Shown here one piece after another: positions 1 to 5,775 of a stretch of 18,737 bases of DNA; the stretch's first letter is position 1; every line of letters starts with the position of its first letter. Made by a program: the position numbers and the translations under genes. The stretch covers positions 1-18,737 of the forward strand of contig DATIHK010000042.1 in assembly GCA_035480775.1 (NCBI GenBank), in the 5' to 3' direction. Under the pieces are notes generated by a model that was given only the letters and a program-made list of their open reading frames with translations, had not been told where the DNA came from and ran no database searches. The DNA comes from DATIHK01 sp035480775 (GTDB lineage: Bacteria; Patescibacteriota; WWE3; UBA101185; UBA10185).

Positions 1-1
1 A

Positions 2-448
2 GAAATACAAGTTTTGGTTTCAACTCCGGTTATCGAAGTGGGAATAGATATTCCAGATGCCTCTATCATTGTTATCGAAAGTGCTGAACGCTATGGATTG
101 GCATCTTTGCATCAATTGCGAGGACGTGTAGGTCGTGGGGATAAAGAAGGTTTTTGCTTTGTATTTATGTCTAATAACTCGCGCAAAGCTTATGAACGTT
201 TAAAATATCTCGAAAACGTCGATTCTGGAATAGAACTCGCCGAGATTGATTTAAAAATGCGCGGCTACGGAGATCTATACGGAACTCTGCAACACGGTTT
301 TAAGAATTTTAAAGTAGCCGATTTATCTGACCTAGAAACTCTCGAAAAAGCAAAATTAGATGCCCAAAACTTTTTTCCAAAATTAAACGGCTATCCAACG
401 TTAAAAGAAAAGCTCGAAATAGACTCAAAACTTGTAGGAAATAACTAA
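2..448 (+). CDS. recG: ATP-dependent DNA helicase RecG, C-terminal fragment
   Basis: This is the 3' end of recG; the gene begins before the window and the reading frame is open from base 2 (148 residues visible). RecG is a superfamily 2 helicase that remodels stalled replication forks and Holliday junctions. The visible part is the end of the second helicase domain: a segment reading VSTPVIEVGIDIP (motif V region) and HQLRGRVGRG (motif VI with its arginines), followed by the family-typical tail with 'LKMRGYGDLYGT' (RecG proteins usually have LxxRGPGxxxGT here). The nearest in-frame start-like codon (TTG at 14) lies inside the helicase domain and is not a real start. Mfd and PriA share motif VI, but the short tail after it fits RecG. 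The gene ends 55 bases before the next one, which has its own promoter. Confidence 0.93.
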   Translation, partial: EIQVLVSTPVIEVGIDIPDASIIVIESAERYGLASLHQLRGRVGRGDKEGFCFVFMSNNSRKAYERLKYLENVDSGIELAEIDLKMRGYGDLYGTLQHGFKNFKVADLSDLETLEKAKLDAQNFFPKLNGYPTLKEKLEIDSKLVGNN

Positions 449-466
449 GATACATACTTATGAGCG

Positions 467-475
467 TGATATAAT
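467..475 (+). promoter_or_regulatory. Extended -10 promoter of the receiver-like gene
   Basis: TGATATAAT: a perfect -10 hexamer TATAAT (470-475) with the TG extension one base upstream. I see no good -35 box, which is common for extended -10 promoters. Predicted transcript start is near 482, giving a leader of about 22 nt that contains the SD of the gene at 504. Confidence 0.7.
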
Positions 476-493
476 GCGATTAACCCAATCCTC

Positions 494-498
494 GGAGG
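494..498 (+). promoter_or_regulatory. Shine-Dalgarno site that decides the start at 504
   Basis: GGAGG lies 5 nt before ATG 504. This argues against the longer reading from 474, which would begin inside the -10 box of the promoter. Confidence 0.8.
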
Positions 499-503
499 CT
501 TTG

Positions 504-851
504 ATGTCAGATAAAAAGAAAGTTCTCATAGTTGAACCGAACGGCGAGTGTGGACCAGCCAAGCTCTTTGCCGAAGTGCTGAAGCAAGACGGCATCGAGG
601 TTCAGATTATCGAAAGCAGCAACGAAGGTTTGGATCTTGAAATTAAGAACTACAGCCTGGTAATCATTACTACCGGTCAAGACGTCGATGAAGCCTGGGC
701 ACGCTTGCGACACTACGCTGAACGAAAAGGTGTAGATACAGTCGTAATAACCACATCTGCTAAGTTTTGCGACCGCGCCAAACACTGTATCGACGGTAAT
801 CTTCCACTCACCAAGATCTTTGAGAATATAAAAGCCTTACTTCCCAAATAA
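504..851 (+). CDS. Degenerate CheY-like receiver-domain protein
   Basis: A 115-residue single-domain protein whose predicted alternating strand/helix pattern fits a response-regulator receiver: VLIVEPN (strand 1), VQIIES (2), SLVIITT (3), TVVITTSA (4), LPLTKIF (5). The acidic pair after strand 1 is replaced by Glu-Pro. The phospho-acceptor Asp at the end of strand 3 is Thr (IITTGQD). The Thr/Ser after strand 4 and the Lys of the LxK motif remain. It therefore probably cannot take the usual aspartyl phosphate and may be a phosphorylation-independent interaction domain. No output domain or partner kinase is nearby. It is a one-gene unit with promoter, strong SD and terminator. Codons look richer in G/C-ending forms than in the neighbours, suggesting high expression or a different origin. 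The fold call rests on pattern reading only. Confidence 0.6.
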   Translation: MSDKKKVLIVEPNGECGPAKLFAEVLKQDGIEVQIIESSNEGLDLEIKNYSLVIITTGQDVDEAWARLRHYAERKGVDTVVITTSAKFCDRAKHCIDGNLPLTKIFENIKALLPK

Positions 852-875
852 CCAGGAAGCACAACGAAAACTTGC

Positions 876-917
876 AAAGCGCTACGAACATTTTTTACCG
901 TTCGTAGTGCTTTTTTT
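876..917 (+). terminator. Rho-independent terminator after the receiver-like gene
   Basis: AGCGCTACGAAC (878-889) pairs with GTTCGTAGTGCT (900-911) over 12 positions with one G-U pair, around a 10-nt loop, followed by seven T. AAA at 876-878 can extend the stem into the T run. It ends the single-gene transcript and insulates rsmD. Confidence 0.93.
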
Positions 918-933
918 ATATCCACATATACGT

Positions 934-947
934 GATATAGTAATTTT
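934..947 (+). promoter_or_regulatory. Predicted leaderless promoter of rsmD
   Basis: The sequence around 933-941 reads TGATATAGT: a TG extension one base before hexamer TATAGT (936-941). Exactly 6 nt separate the hexamer from ATG 948, so a start 7 nt after the -10 falls on the A of the ATG. No SD is visible. The T-rich DNA just upstream belongs to the preceding terminator. Confidence 0.55.
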
Positions 948-1490
948 ATGAATATCCGCGTAACAAGCGGCTTGGCTAAAAACAAAAAACTTGTAGTTCC
1001 CGAAATCGAAAATATCAGAGTAGTTCAAGATATAGCAAAGCTAGCGCTTTTTTCAATAATAGGAGACAGAGTAGTTGAGTCAGAGTGTCTAGATTTGTAC
1101 TGCGGAAGTGGCAATTTAGGCATCGAGGCTTTAAGCCGTGGTGCCAGCTGGTGTGATTTTGTAGATGAAAATGGCGCATCTAGAGAAGCCGTTGGCCAAA
1201 ACATTTTAGAGTGCGGGTTTTCTGAACACGCCGAGTTTTACTTAAAAGATGCAGTTAAATACGTCGTTCGAACAGATAAAAAATACAACCTAGTTTTTGC
1301 AGATCCATTTTACGAAACAGTTACTCATAGATTTTTAATAAAAAATATCAAAAAGATTTTAAAGCCAAAAGGGTTAGTAGCTTTTTTTCACGGAAAAAAT
1401 TTAGATATGGCAAAGTTGATCGACGGAACTGATTTAAAAATAGTAACTGAAAGACACTTTGGCGCCAGTTATCTAACAATTCTTAGTTAA
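948..1490 (+). CDS. rsmD: 16S rRNA (guanine-N2)-methyltransferase RsmD
   Basis: 180 residues. RsmD methylates G966 (E. coli numbering) of 16S rRNA in the small subunit, using S-adenosylmethionine. The N-terminus MNIRVTSGLAKNKKLVVP fits the family (RIIxGxxkGrxLxxP). The SAM-binding motif I is LDLYCGSGNLGIEALSRGA at about residues 48-66. The catalytic motif is DPFY near residue 123, where family members usually have DPP(F/Y). The ATG is preceded by a promoter rather than an SD. The stop codon overlaps that of the convergent molybdoenzyme gene by 4 nt, with no terminator between them. Confidence 0.92.
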   Translation: MNIRVTSGLAKNKKLVVPEIENIRVVQDIAKLALFSIIGDRVVESECLDLYCGSGNLGIEALSRGASWCDFVDENGASREAVGQNILECGFSEHAEFYLKDAVKYVVRTDKKYNLVFADPFYETVTHRFLIKNIKKILKPKGLVAFFHGKNLDMAKLIDGTDLKIVTERHFGASYLTILS

Positions 1491-2134
1491 CTATATCTTT
1501 CTTCTTTCCAAGGGTCGGCATGATTATTGTAGCCGCGAGATTCCCAAAATCCTTCTTCATCACGCACCGAAAATCTAATTCTATTCAAAAATTTAGCTGA
1601 TTTCCAACCGTATAAATGTGGAACAATAATTCGAACAGGTCCACCATGCAGTAGTGGTATACCTTGACCGTCAAGTTGATATGCCACAATTACATCGCCT
1701 TTTAAACAATCTTCTAGCGAAACGTTTGTAGTATATAAATCTCGTGAAAAAAACATTACGTGTTTAACTTCGGGTTTAGGCTTTGCCAACTTAACTATTT
1801 CTTCGAAACCAACACCTTTCCACTTAAGATCGTATTTGGACCAACGGGTAACACAATGAAAATCTTTAACAATTTCTTTTGAAGGAAGGGCCAAAAACTG
1901 CTCTGAAGTGAGCGTAATAGGGTTTTCTATATCGCCAAATAAATTTAGTGTAAAATCTTTTAGTTCAAGTGGTGGGCGTTCGCCTAAATCCAAAATAGGA
2001 AATTGCTGTGTCAAATACTGACCTGGGGGTAATCTATCTGTTGCTTCATTTGAATTTTTATTTCCGGTTAGACCAAATTTTTTTGCAGCATTATTTAATT
2101 TAACTCTTATATACGATTGGTTATATTCAGACAT
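1487..2134 (-). CDS. Sulfite-oxidase-like molybdopterin oxidoreductase
   Basis: 215 residues, matching the short cytoplasmic branch of the sulfite oxidase/YedY (MsrP) molybdopterin-binding fold. Key features are FHCVTRWSKYDLKWKGV around residues 92-108, whose Cys is the expected Mo ligand, then LHGGPVRIIVPHLYGWKSAK, which contacts the cofactor, and the family-typical end GFWESRGYNNHADPWKEERY. There is no signal peptide or Tat motif, so it should act in the cytoplasm; the substrate is unknown. It needs molybdenum cofactor, and no cofactor genes are in the window. It is a single gene between the terminator of the upstream pair and a convergent overlap with rsmD. The start is preceded by a -10-like box instead of an SD. 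Family call is firm, reaction is not. Confidence 0.87.
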   Translation of the reverse strand: MSEYNQSYIRVKLNNAAKKFGLTGNKNSNEATDRLPPGQYLTQQFPILDLGERPPLELKDFTLNLFGDIENPITLTSEQFLALPSKEIVKDFHCVTRWSKYDLKWKGVGFEEIVKLAKPKPEVKHVMFFSRDLYTTNVSLEDCLKGDVIVAYQLDGQGIPLLHGGPVRIIVPHLYGWKSAKFLNRIRFSVRDEEGFWESRGYNNHADPWKEERYS

Positions 2135-2140
2135 AGGCTT

Positions 2141-2146
2141 ATTATG
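2141..2146 (-). promoter_or_regulatory. Predicted leaderless -10 box of the molybdoenzyme gene
   Basis: On the minus strand CATAAT, then exactly 6 nt (aagcct), then ATG 2134. No SD is present, and the -35 match is poor (T-rich DNA 16-18 nt upstream). It is called mainly because the same geometry recurs in this window. Confidence 0.4.
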
Positions 2147-2149
2147 AAG

Positions 2150-2202
2150 CTTTCTTGACTAAAATAAAAGAGAAGCGCCTCGAGCTACTGAGGCGCCTTT
2201 TC
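2150..2202 (-). terminator. Terminator of the two-gene unknown operon
   Basis: On the minus strand GCGCCTC, a loop, GAGGCGC, then a T-rich run (TTCTCTTTTATTTT). The left arm lies in the last codons of the upstream gene and the loop includes its TAG stop. On the plus strand the same stem is followed by only four T after one C, so the minus-strand reading is favoured. The plus strand has no gene here to end. Confidence 0.75.
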
Positions 2203-2562
2203 GGCTTCGACAATGATACATCTATAATTTAGATATAATCCCGATCCCCAACGAAGAAACACTACCGGCCTATCGTAGCAATCTCGATAAACTGGTTCGA
2301 TAAAATCTAACTTATTGATTGTCCCTTTAACCATCCAAACGCCTTGAGTGTCTTCAAATGCTTTAAGAAATCTAATTGTAACTTCATTCCTAAATCTAAA
2401 AAGCCTATGACCTTTTTTAGTAATCGGCTTAAGATAAGGTATTGGAATCGCACTCAGATCTTGTGCCTTAACATAGCCATTAAGTGTGTAGTAGTGCAGG
2501 TACCAAAAAAGCGAGTTTAATCCAAATATTAGTTGCTCATAAGCACTAACTTCAGTACTCAT
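2185..2562 (-). CDS. Hypothetical aromatic-rich protein, second gene of a pair
   Basis: 125 residues that I do not recognise. The N-terminal third is rich in aromatic residues (LIFGLNSLFWYLHYYTLNGY), possibly an amphipathic or buried helix. The rest alternates basic and hydrophobic stretches, with RFRNEVTIRF and VVFLRWGSGLYLNYRC suggesting beta strands. There is no signal peptide and no clear membrane span. Its ATG overlaps the stop of the upstream gene as ATGA (2559-2562), so translation is probably coupled and the two products may act together. A terminator overlaps its 3' end. It looks real because of the coupling, terminator and strong upstream SD, but no function can be assigned. Confidence 0.75.
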   Translation of the reverse strand: MSTEVSAYEQLIFGLNSLFWYLHYYTLNGYVKAQDLSAIPIPYLKPITKKGHRLFRFRNEVTIRFLKAFEDTQGVWMVKGTINKLDFIEPVYRDCYDRPVVFLRWGSGLYLNYRCIIVEAEKAPQ

Positions 2563-2828
2563 GTAATAACTAATATCTTTCCAAAGTTCACGGTAATTGC
2601 ATTTGCTAATTCTGCAAATACTTCGTTTTGGCCATTTCGATATAGCTTACCCCGCACTTCAATGCCGTTAAAGGCAACAACAACTTCGTTTGCTGCTGTA
2701 ACTCGAACAAGTTCAACTCGATAATTTCGTTCAGCAACAACCCAGAGATGTATTGAATGAGTACTTCCTAGAGGCGGAAGATCCGACAATTTTACCCCTG
2801 CAAAAAGATCAATTTGGCTTTGTAGCAT
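2559..2828 (-). CDS. Hypothetical small protein, first gene of a pair
   Basis: 89 residues, not recognised. It looks mostly beta (IHLWVVAERNYRVELVRV, EVVVAFNGIEVRGKLYRN), soluble, with no Cys and no membrane span. ATG 2828 is chosen because AGGAGGAG lies 4 nt upstream. The reading frame extends up to 2915, but the added residues would cover the promoter and leader. It is coupled by an ATGA overlap to the following gene and transcribed away from rpmF across a 173-nt gap holding the divergent promoters. Confidence 0.75.
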   Translation of the reverse strand: MLQSQIDLFAGVKLSDLPPLGSTHSIHLWVVAERNYRVELVRVTAANEVVVAFNGIEVRGKLYRNGQNEVFAELANAITVNFGKILVIT

Positions 2829-2832
2829 TTCG

Positions 2833-2840
2833 CTCCTCCT
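2833..2840 (-). promoter_or_regulatory. Strong Shine-Dalgarno site
   Basis: AGGAGGAG on the minus strand ends 4 nt before ATG 2828. It fixes the start of the 89-residue protein. Confidence 0.85.
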
Positions 2841-2856
2841 GATGTAGGTTGTAATA

Positions 2857-2900
2857 GTTATACATCTCAAATATACAAAAGAAAACAACAAAGTTGACAA
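2857..2900 (-). promoter_or_regulatory. Possible promoter of the unknown two-gene operon
   Basis: On the minus strand TTGTCA (2900-2895) is a fair -35. Candidate -10 boxes are TGTATA at 17 nt spacing, TATATT at 19 nt, or the separate TATAAC (2862-2857). The exact element cannot be decided by eye. Confidence 0.35.
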
Positions 2901-2965
2901 ATTCCACCGAAACACATATATTACCCCAGCTAATACTCCTTATTATCCGGCGATCGAACAAGTGG

Positions 2966-2995
2966 TTGATTTATGGCTCTAAATAAGGATAAAAT
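2966..2995 (+). promoter_or_regulatory. Predicted leaderless promoter of rpmF
   Basis: TTGATT (2966-2971), 18-nt spacer, TAAAAT (2990-2995), then exactly 6 nt (actaat) before ATG 3002. The nearest AGGA is 12 nt from the ATG and overlaps the promoter, so it would not be in the transcript. This probably drives the rpmF-nusB-acp-rnc unit. Confidence 0.55.
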
Positions 2996-3001
2996 ACTAA
3001 T

Positions 3002-3148
3002 ATGCAAGTACCTAAAAGAAAACATAGCAAAAGCAGAACAAGAATCAAGCGTAATGTGCACTACAAAAGAGTGCTTACAAAAGTAGTTAAGACCAAAGAC
3101 GGAAAAGCATACAAGAGACCACACGTAGAAGAATATATTGAGGTATAG
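3002..3148 (+). CDS. rpmF: Large ribosomal subunit protein bL32
   Basis: Short gene of 48 residues. The product begins MQVPKRKHSKSRTRIKR, the conserved start of bL32 (M-x-VPKRKxSKSR), and is very basic, as expected for a protein buried in rRNA. It is shorter than the usual 56-60 residues and lacks the four Cys of zinc-binding bL32, having only a short KTKDGKAYKRPHV segment where the C-terminal half would be. In many bacteria rpmF lies near acpP and rnc, and the same neighbourhood is kept here. The nusB gene starts 17 nt downstream. It is preceded by a promoter with no SD. Confidence 0.88.
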   Translation: MQVPKRKHSKSRTRIKRNVHYKRVLTKVVKTKDGKAYKRPHVEEYIEV

Positions 3149-3165
3149 AGAGAGATTGTTAGTTT

Positions 3166-3621
3166 ATGAAAACTAAAGCTGACCCACGACATTCAGCGCG
3201 CAAACTGGCTTTAGCATCCATTTTTTGCTGGATCTTTTCTGATCCGTCATTAAACGAATGCTTAAACCTTACTAAAGATCTTTTATCCTGTGAGGATAGT
3301 GATCCTGAGCTAACACAATCTATAATCGATGGCGTTCAAAAGCACAGAGACGAAATTGACAAGATAATTACGCAATGTGCTCCCGAGTGGCCTATTGACA
3401 AAATATCTAAAATTGATTTAGTTATATTACGAGTAGCGATCTTTGAAGTTATGTTCGGTAATAGAACACCGACAAAAGTTGCCATTGACGAAGCCGTAGA
3501 ACTAGCAAAAGAGTTTGGAAATGATACTAGTAGTAAATTTGTAAATGGAGTTTTAGGAAGCGTTGCTGACTTGCACGCAGCAAGAAATGCACAACCTTCA
3601 GAAGAAAAAAAAGATGAGTGA
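3166..3621 (+). CDS. nusB: Transcription antitermination factor NusB
   Basis: 151 residues of all-helical NusB type. NusB with NusE (S10) binds boxA RNA and supports antitermination and folding of rRNA transcripts. Family features are the N-terminal SARKLALASIFCWIF (usual R-x-x-A-x-Q-x-L-Y), DKIITQCAPEWPIDKISKIDLVILRVAIFE with the characteristic W and the D-x-x-I-L-R-x-A-x-x-E block, then PTKVAIDEAVELAKEFGNDTSSKFVNGVLG, which is highly conserved. The charged C-terminus overlaps the acyl-carrier-like gene by 8 nt. The SD is weak. Confidence 0.93.
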   Translation: MKTKADPRHSARKLALASIFCWIFSDPSLNECLNLTKDLLSCEDSDPELTQSIIDGVQKHRDEIDKIITQCAPEWPIDKISKIDLVILRVAIFEVMFGNRTPTKVAIDEAVELAKEFGNDTSSKFVNGVLGSVADLHAARNAQPSEEKKDE

Positions 3622-3847
3622 ATACTTTTCGACAGTAAAAAAAATAATAGCAGAGAAAACAGGATTAGATTCGCACGAAATCAAAGAAGATTCGTATTTT
3701 GAAGACGATTTAAACGTCGGCGAAATGGAATTAGTTGAAATCTTGTCAGAGATTGAAGACGTTCTGCAAGTAGATTTAGTAGAAGAAAAAGACAATATTG
3801 AGTCAGTTGCAGATCTTCTTGACATATTATCTGAGAAATTAGATTAA
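3614..3847 (+). CDS. Acyl-carrier-like protein lacking the phosphopantetheine Ser
   Basis: 77 residues, acidic and helical, of acyl carrier protein type: STVKKIIAEKTGLDSHEIKEDSYFEDDL is close to ACP helix 1 and loop (V-x-x-I-I-x-E-x-L-x-V-x-x-x-x-I...F-x-x-D-L). Aligned without gaps, the canonical D-L-G-A-D-S-L-D becomes D-L-N-V-G-E-M-E, so the Ser that carries 4'-phosphopantetheine is Glu. No other Ser sits within a few residues before it. It should not carry acyl chains. ATG 3614 is chosen; the upstream extension lies inside nusB. Its place just before rnc matches the classical acpP-rnc linkage, so it is probably a true acpP descendant kept for a structural or regulatory role. Confidence 0.82.
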   Translation: MSEYFSTVKKIIAEKTGLDSHEIKEDSYFEDDLNVGEMELVEILSEIEDVLQVDLVEEKDNIESVADLLDILSEKLD

Positions 3848-3855
3848 GGTTTAAT

Positions 3856-4557
3856 ATGATACCTAATATCGATGCCACAAAACTTAGTCAAAAACTAGGA
3901 ACTGAAATAAAAGACGAAAATCTATTCATAACCGCATTTACCCATAGATCATTTTTAAACGAACACACCGACTATAAAAATCCTTCAAACGAGCGCTTAG
4001 AATTTTTAGGAGATGCAGTGCTGCAGCTTTTATCATCCGAATATTTATTTAAACACTTCCCAAGCTCACCAGAAGGGGAACTGACCAACTTTAGAGCTGC
4101 AATCGTCTGTACACCATCACTGGCCGAAGAAGCCAAGCGTTTAGGATATGGAGAGTTTCTTTTATTGTCTAATGGCGAAGAAGCATCAGGTGGAAGATCT
4201 CGAGAATACATTTTGGCGAATACTTTTGAAGCTGTTTTAGGTGCTTTATTTTTACAATCAGGATTAGATTTTTGCCGTGGATTCGTCGAAAAAGAGCTAT
4301 TACACAAAGTCGACAATATAATTGAAAACGAAAAATACAAAGATGCTAAGTCAAAATTTCAAGAATTGGCTCAAGAAAAGCGTGGAATAACTCCAACTTA
4401 TGAAGTTATGGACTCATGGGGGCTGGATCACGAAAAAACTTTTAAAGTTGGAGTTTATTTAGATAAAGATCTCTTTGGAACCGGAGAAGGCCGTAGCAAG
4501 CAAAAAGCCGAGCAACAAGCCGCTTTTTCTGCATTAGACAAACTTCAAAAGCTCTGA
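3856..4557 (+). CDS. rnc: Ribonuclease III
   Basis: 233 residues. RNase III cuts double-stranded RNA, including 16S/23S rRNA precursors, as a dimer using Mg2+. The signature NERLEFLGDAVLQLL (about residues 44-58) carries catalytic acidic residues, and NTFEAVLGALFLQSG near residues 122-136 holds the second metal-binding Glu. After a short linker comes a C-terminal dsRNA-binding domain (about 160-231: KFQELAQEKRG, GTGEGRSKQKAEQQAA). SD AAGG lies 8 nt upstream of ATG 3856, and the gene is 8 nt after the preceding stop. It ends with tandem stops TGA TAG, good evidence that TGA is a stop in this organism. Confidence 0.96.
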   Translation: MIPNIDATKLSQKLGTEIKDENLFITAFTHRSFLNEHTDYKNPSNERLEFLGDAVLQLLSSEYLFKHFPSSPEGELTNFRAAIVCTPSLAEEAKRLGYGEFLLLSNGEEASGGRSREYILANTFEAVLGALFLQSGLDFCRGFVEKELLHKVDNIIENEKYKDAKSKFQELAQEKRGITPTYEVMDSWGLDHEKTFKVGVYLDKDLFGTGEGRSKQKAEQQAAFSALDKLQKL

Positions 4558-4563
4558 TAGAAT
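4535..4563 (+). promoter_or_regulatory. Promoter of rpsP-khpA-trmD inside the rnc end
   Basis: TAGACA (4535-4540), 17-nt spacer, TAGAAT (4558-4563), with TG one base before the -10. It overlaps the rnc stop codons. The predicted start is near 4570, leaving a leader of about 3 nt before ATG 4573. No SD is visible. Confidence 0.55.
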
Positions 4564-4572
4564 CTTCGAGTT

Positions 4573-4863
4573 ATGTCAGTAACAATCAGATTAGCAAGAG
4601 TTGGAAAGAAAAACGCTCCAACATATAAAATTGTAGCTTCTACAACCCGTGATAAGCGCAACGGTAAATACCTTTCAATAATAGGTAATTATAATCCTGC
4701 GTTAAAAACAAACGGATTAAATGTCAACAAAGACAAACTCAAAGAATGGCAAGATAAAGGCGCTATGACAACTAAAGCTGTAGTAGACCTTTTGGCAGGT
4801 AACTATTCCTACATAAAATACGAACCTAATAAAAAAGTAGAAGAAGCTAAAGCACAAGAATAA
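4573..4863 (+). CDS. rpsP: Small ribosomal subunit protein bS16
   Basis: 96 residues. bS16 is an assembly protein of the 30S subunit. The start MSVTIRLARVGKKNAPTYKI matches the family (M-x-x-I-R-L-x-R-x-G-x-K-x-x-P-x-Y-x-I), followed by STTRDKRNGKYLSIIGNYNP (R-D-G-x-x-I-E-x-x-G-x-Y-N-P). The tail is Lys/Glu-rich. It opens the rpsP-khpA-trmD group, a conserved bacterial order from which rimM is missing here. Confidence 0.95.
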   Translation: MSVTIRLARVGKKNAPTYKIVASTTRDKRNGKYLSIIGNYNPALKTNGLNVNKDKLKEWQDKGAMTTKAVVDLLAGNYSYIKYEPNKKVEEAKAQE

Positions 4864-4868
4864 GAAGC

Positions 4869-5123
4869 ATGAAAGAATTTATTGAATTCCTTTTAAAGCA
4901 AATAGTATCCGATCCAGACGCCGTAGTAGTGACCGAAACAAAAAACGGTGAAATATTTGACTATCGCATAAGTATAAATCCAAACGATATGGGCCTAGTT
5001 ATTGGCAAAGAAGGTCGTACTATTAAAAGTCTGCGATCTTTAGCCAAAGCCAAAGCTATAAAAGACAATATTAGAGTAAATATTGAACTTGCTGAAACAA
5101 ACGCATTAAATGCTCAAATTTAA
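4869..5123 (+). CDS. khpA: KH-domain RNA-binding protein KhpA
   Basis: 84 residues. A single KH domain with the RNA-contacting loop GLVIGKEGRTIKSLR (about residues 43-57). KhpA-type proteins, next to rpsP in many bacteria, bind RNA and work with KhpB/Jag in some Gram-positives. The 5-nt gap after rpsP and the 14-nt overlap with trmD suggest one transcript. Nothing odd except that rimM, often the next gene, is absent. Confidence 0.92.
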   Translation: MKEFIEFLLKQIVSDPDAVVVTETKNGEIFDYRISINPNDMGLVIGKEGRTIKSLRSLAKAKAIKDNIRVNIELAETNALNAQI

Positions 5124-5775
5124 CGTTATTACACTATTTCCGCAATTGTTTACCGAACATCTAAATAACTTACCTTTTAAGCGAGCTATAGAAAAAGAAA
5201 AGATCTCGGTAGGACTATGTAATTTACGCGATTTTGCTCTAGATAGTTACGGAACTGTAGATGATAAACCTTACGGTGGGGGAACAGGCATGATTTTGAT
5301 GGTGGAACCTATTTACAACGCACTTAAATCATTAGAAATTGATCCAGAAACTACACTTGCTCCTACCAAAAGAATAGTTTTGTTATCTCCAAAAGGAAAA
5401 AAGTTTACAGAACAAATGGCTAAAGAATTAATGCAATCTCAAGAAGTGACTTTTATTTGCGGTCGTTACGAAGGTGTCGATGCTCGTGTAGAAGATTATG
5501 TAACAGATATTGTCTCGATAGGGGATTATGTTTTATCTGGTGGGGAACTGCCAGCTCTGGTTATCATGGAAAGCATTACTCGCTTAATCCCTGGTGTGTT
5601 AGAAAAAGACTCAGCCTTAACAAACGAATCTCATAATGAAAATCAACTAGAGTATCCTCAATACACCAGGCCCGACGATTTTAAAGGAAAAAAGGTTCCA
5701 CAAGTCTTGCTATCTGGAAATCACAAAGAAATAGAGAAGTATAAAAAAGAAAATACCAAAACCGCTAACGACTAA
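5110..5775 (+). CDS. trmD: tRNA (guanine37-N1)-methyltransferase TrmD
   Basis: 221 residues. TrmD is a SPOUT methyltransferase that makes m1G37 in tRNAs to prevent frameshifting. Seen in order: MLKFNVITLFPQLF; PYGGGTGMILMVEP; LLSPKGKKFTEQMA; the deep trefoil-knot SAM site ICGRYEGVDARVEDYV and SIGDYVLSGGELP; TRLIPGVL with the Arg equivalent to E. coli R154; and LEYPQYTRP...VPQVLLSGNH. Counting 15 residues on from that Arg, where E. coli has the catalytic Asp169, this protein has Glu (NESH). It starts inside khpA and its stop overlaps the pilO stop by 4 nt. No terminator is visible. Confidence 0.96.
   Translation: MLKFNVITLFPQLFTEHLNNLPFKRAIEKEKISVGLCNLRDFALDSYGTVDDKPYGGGTGMILMVEPIYNALKSLEIDPETTLAPTKRIVLLSPKGKKFTEQMAKELMQSQEVTFICGRYEGVDARVEDYVTDIVSIGDYVLSGGELPALVIMESITRLIPGVLEKDSALTNESHNENQLEYPQYTRPDDFKGKKVPQVLLSGNHKEIEKYKKENTKTAND

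Noticed and set aside
474..503. Upstream start of the receiver-like gene
   Set aside because: It would begin inside the TATAAT box. ATG 504 has GGAGG at ideal spacing.
713..985. Minus-strand frame across the receiver gene end and terminator
   Set aside because: It crosses a clear terminator and the rsmD promoter and has no recognisable protein features.
2930..3124. Minus-strand reading frame of 64 codons opposite rpmF
   Set aside because: It is the antisense shadow of rpmF and its promoter. The plus-strand product is a clear bL32.
4555..4560. Possible TGA recoding (Gly or Trp)
   Set aside because: rnc ends normally at this TGA, after a complete dsRNA-binding domain, and TAG follows at once. 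Trp is encoded by TGG throughout.
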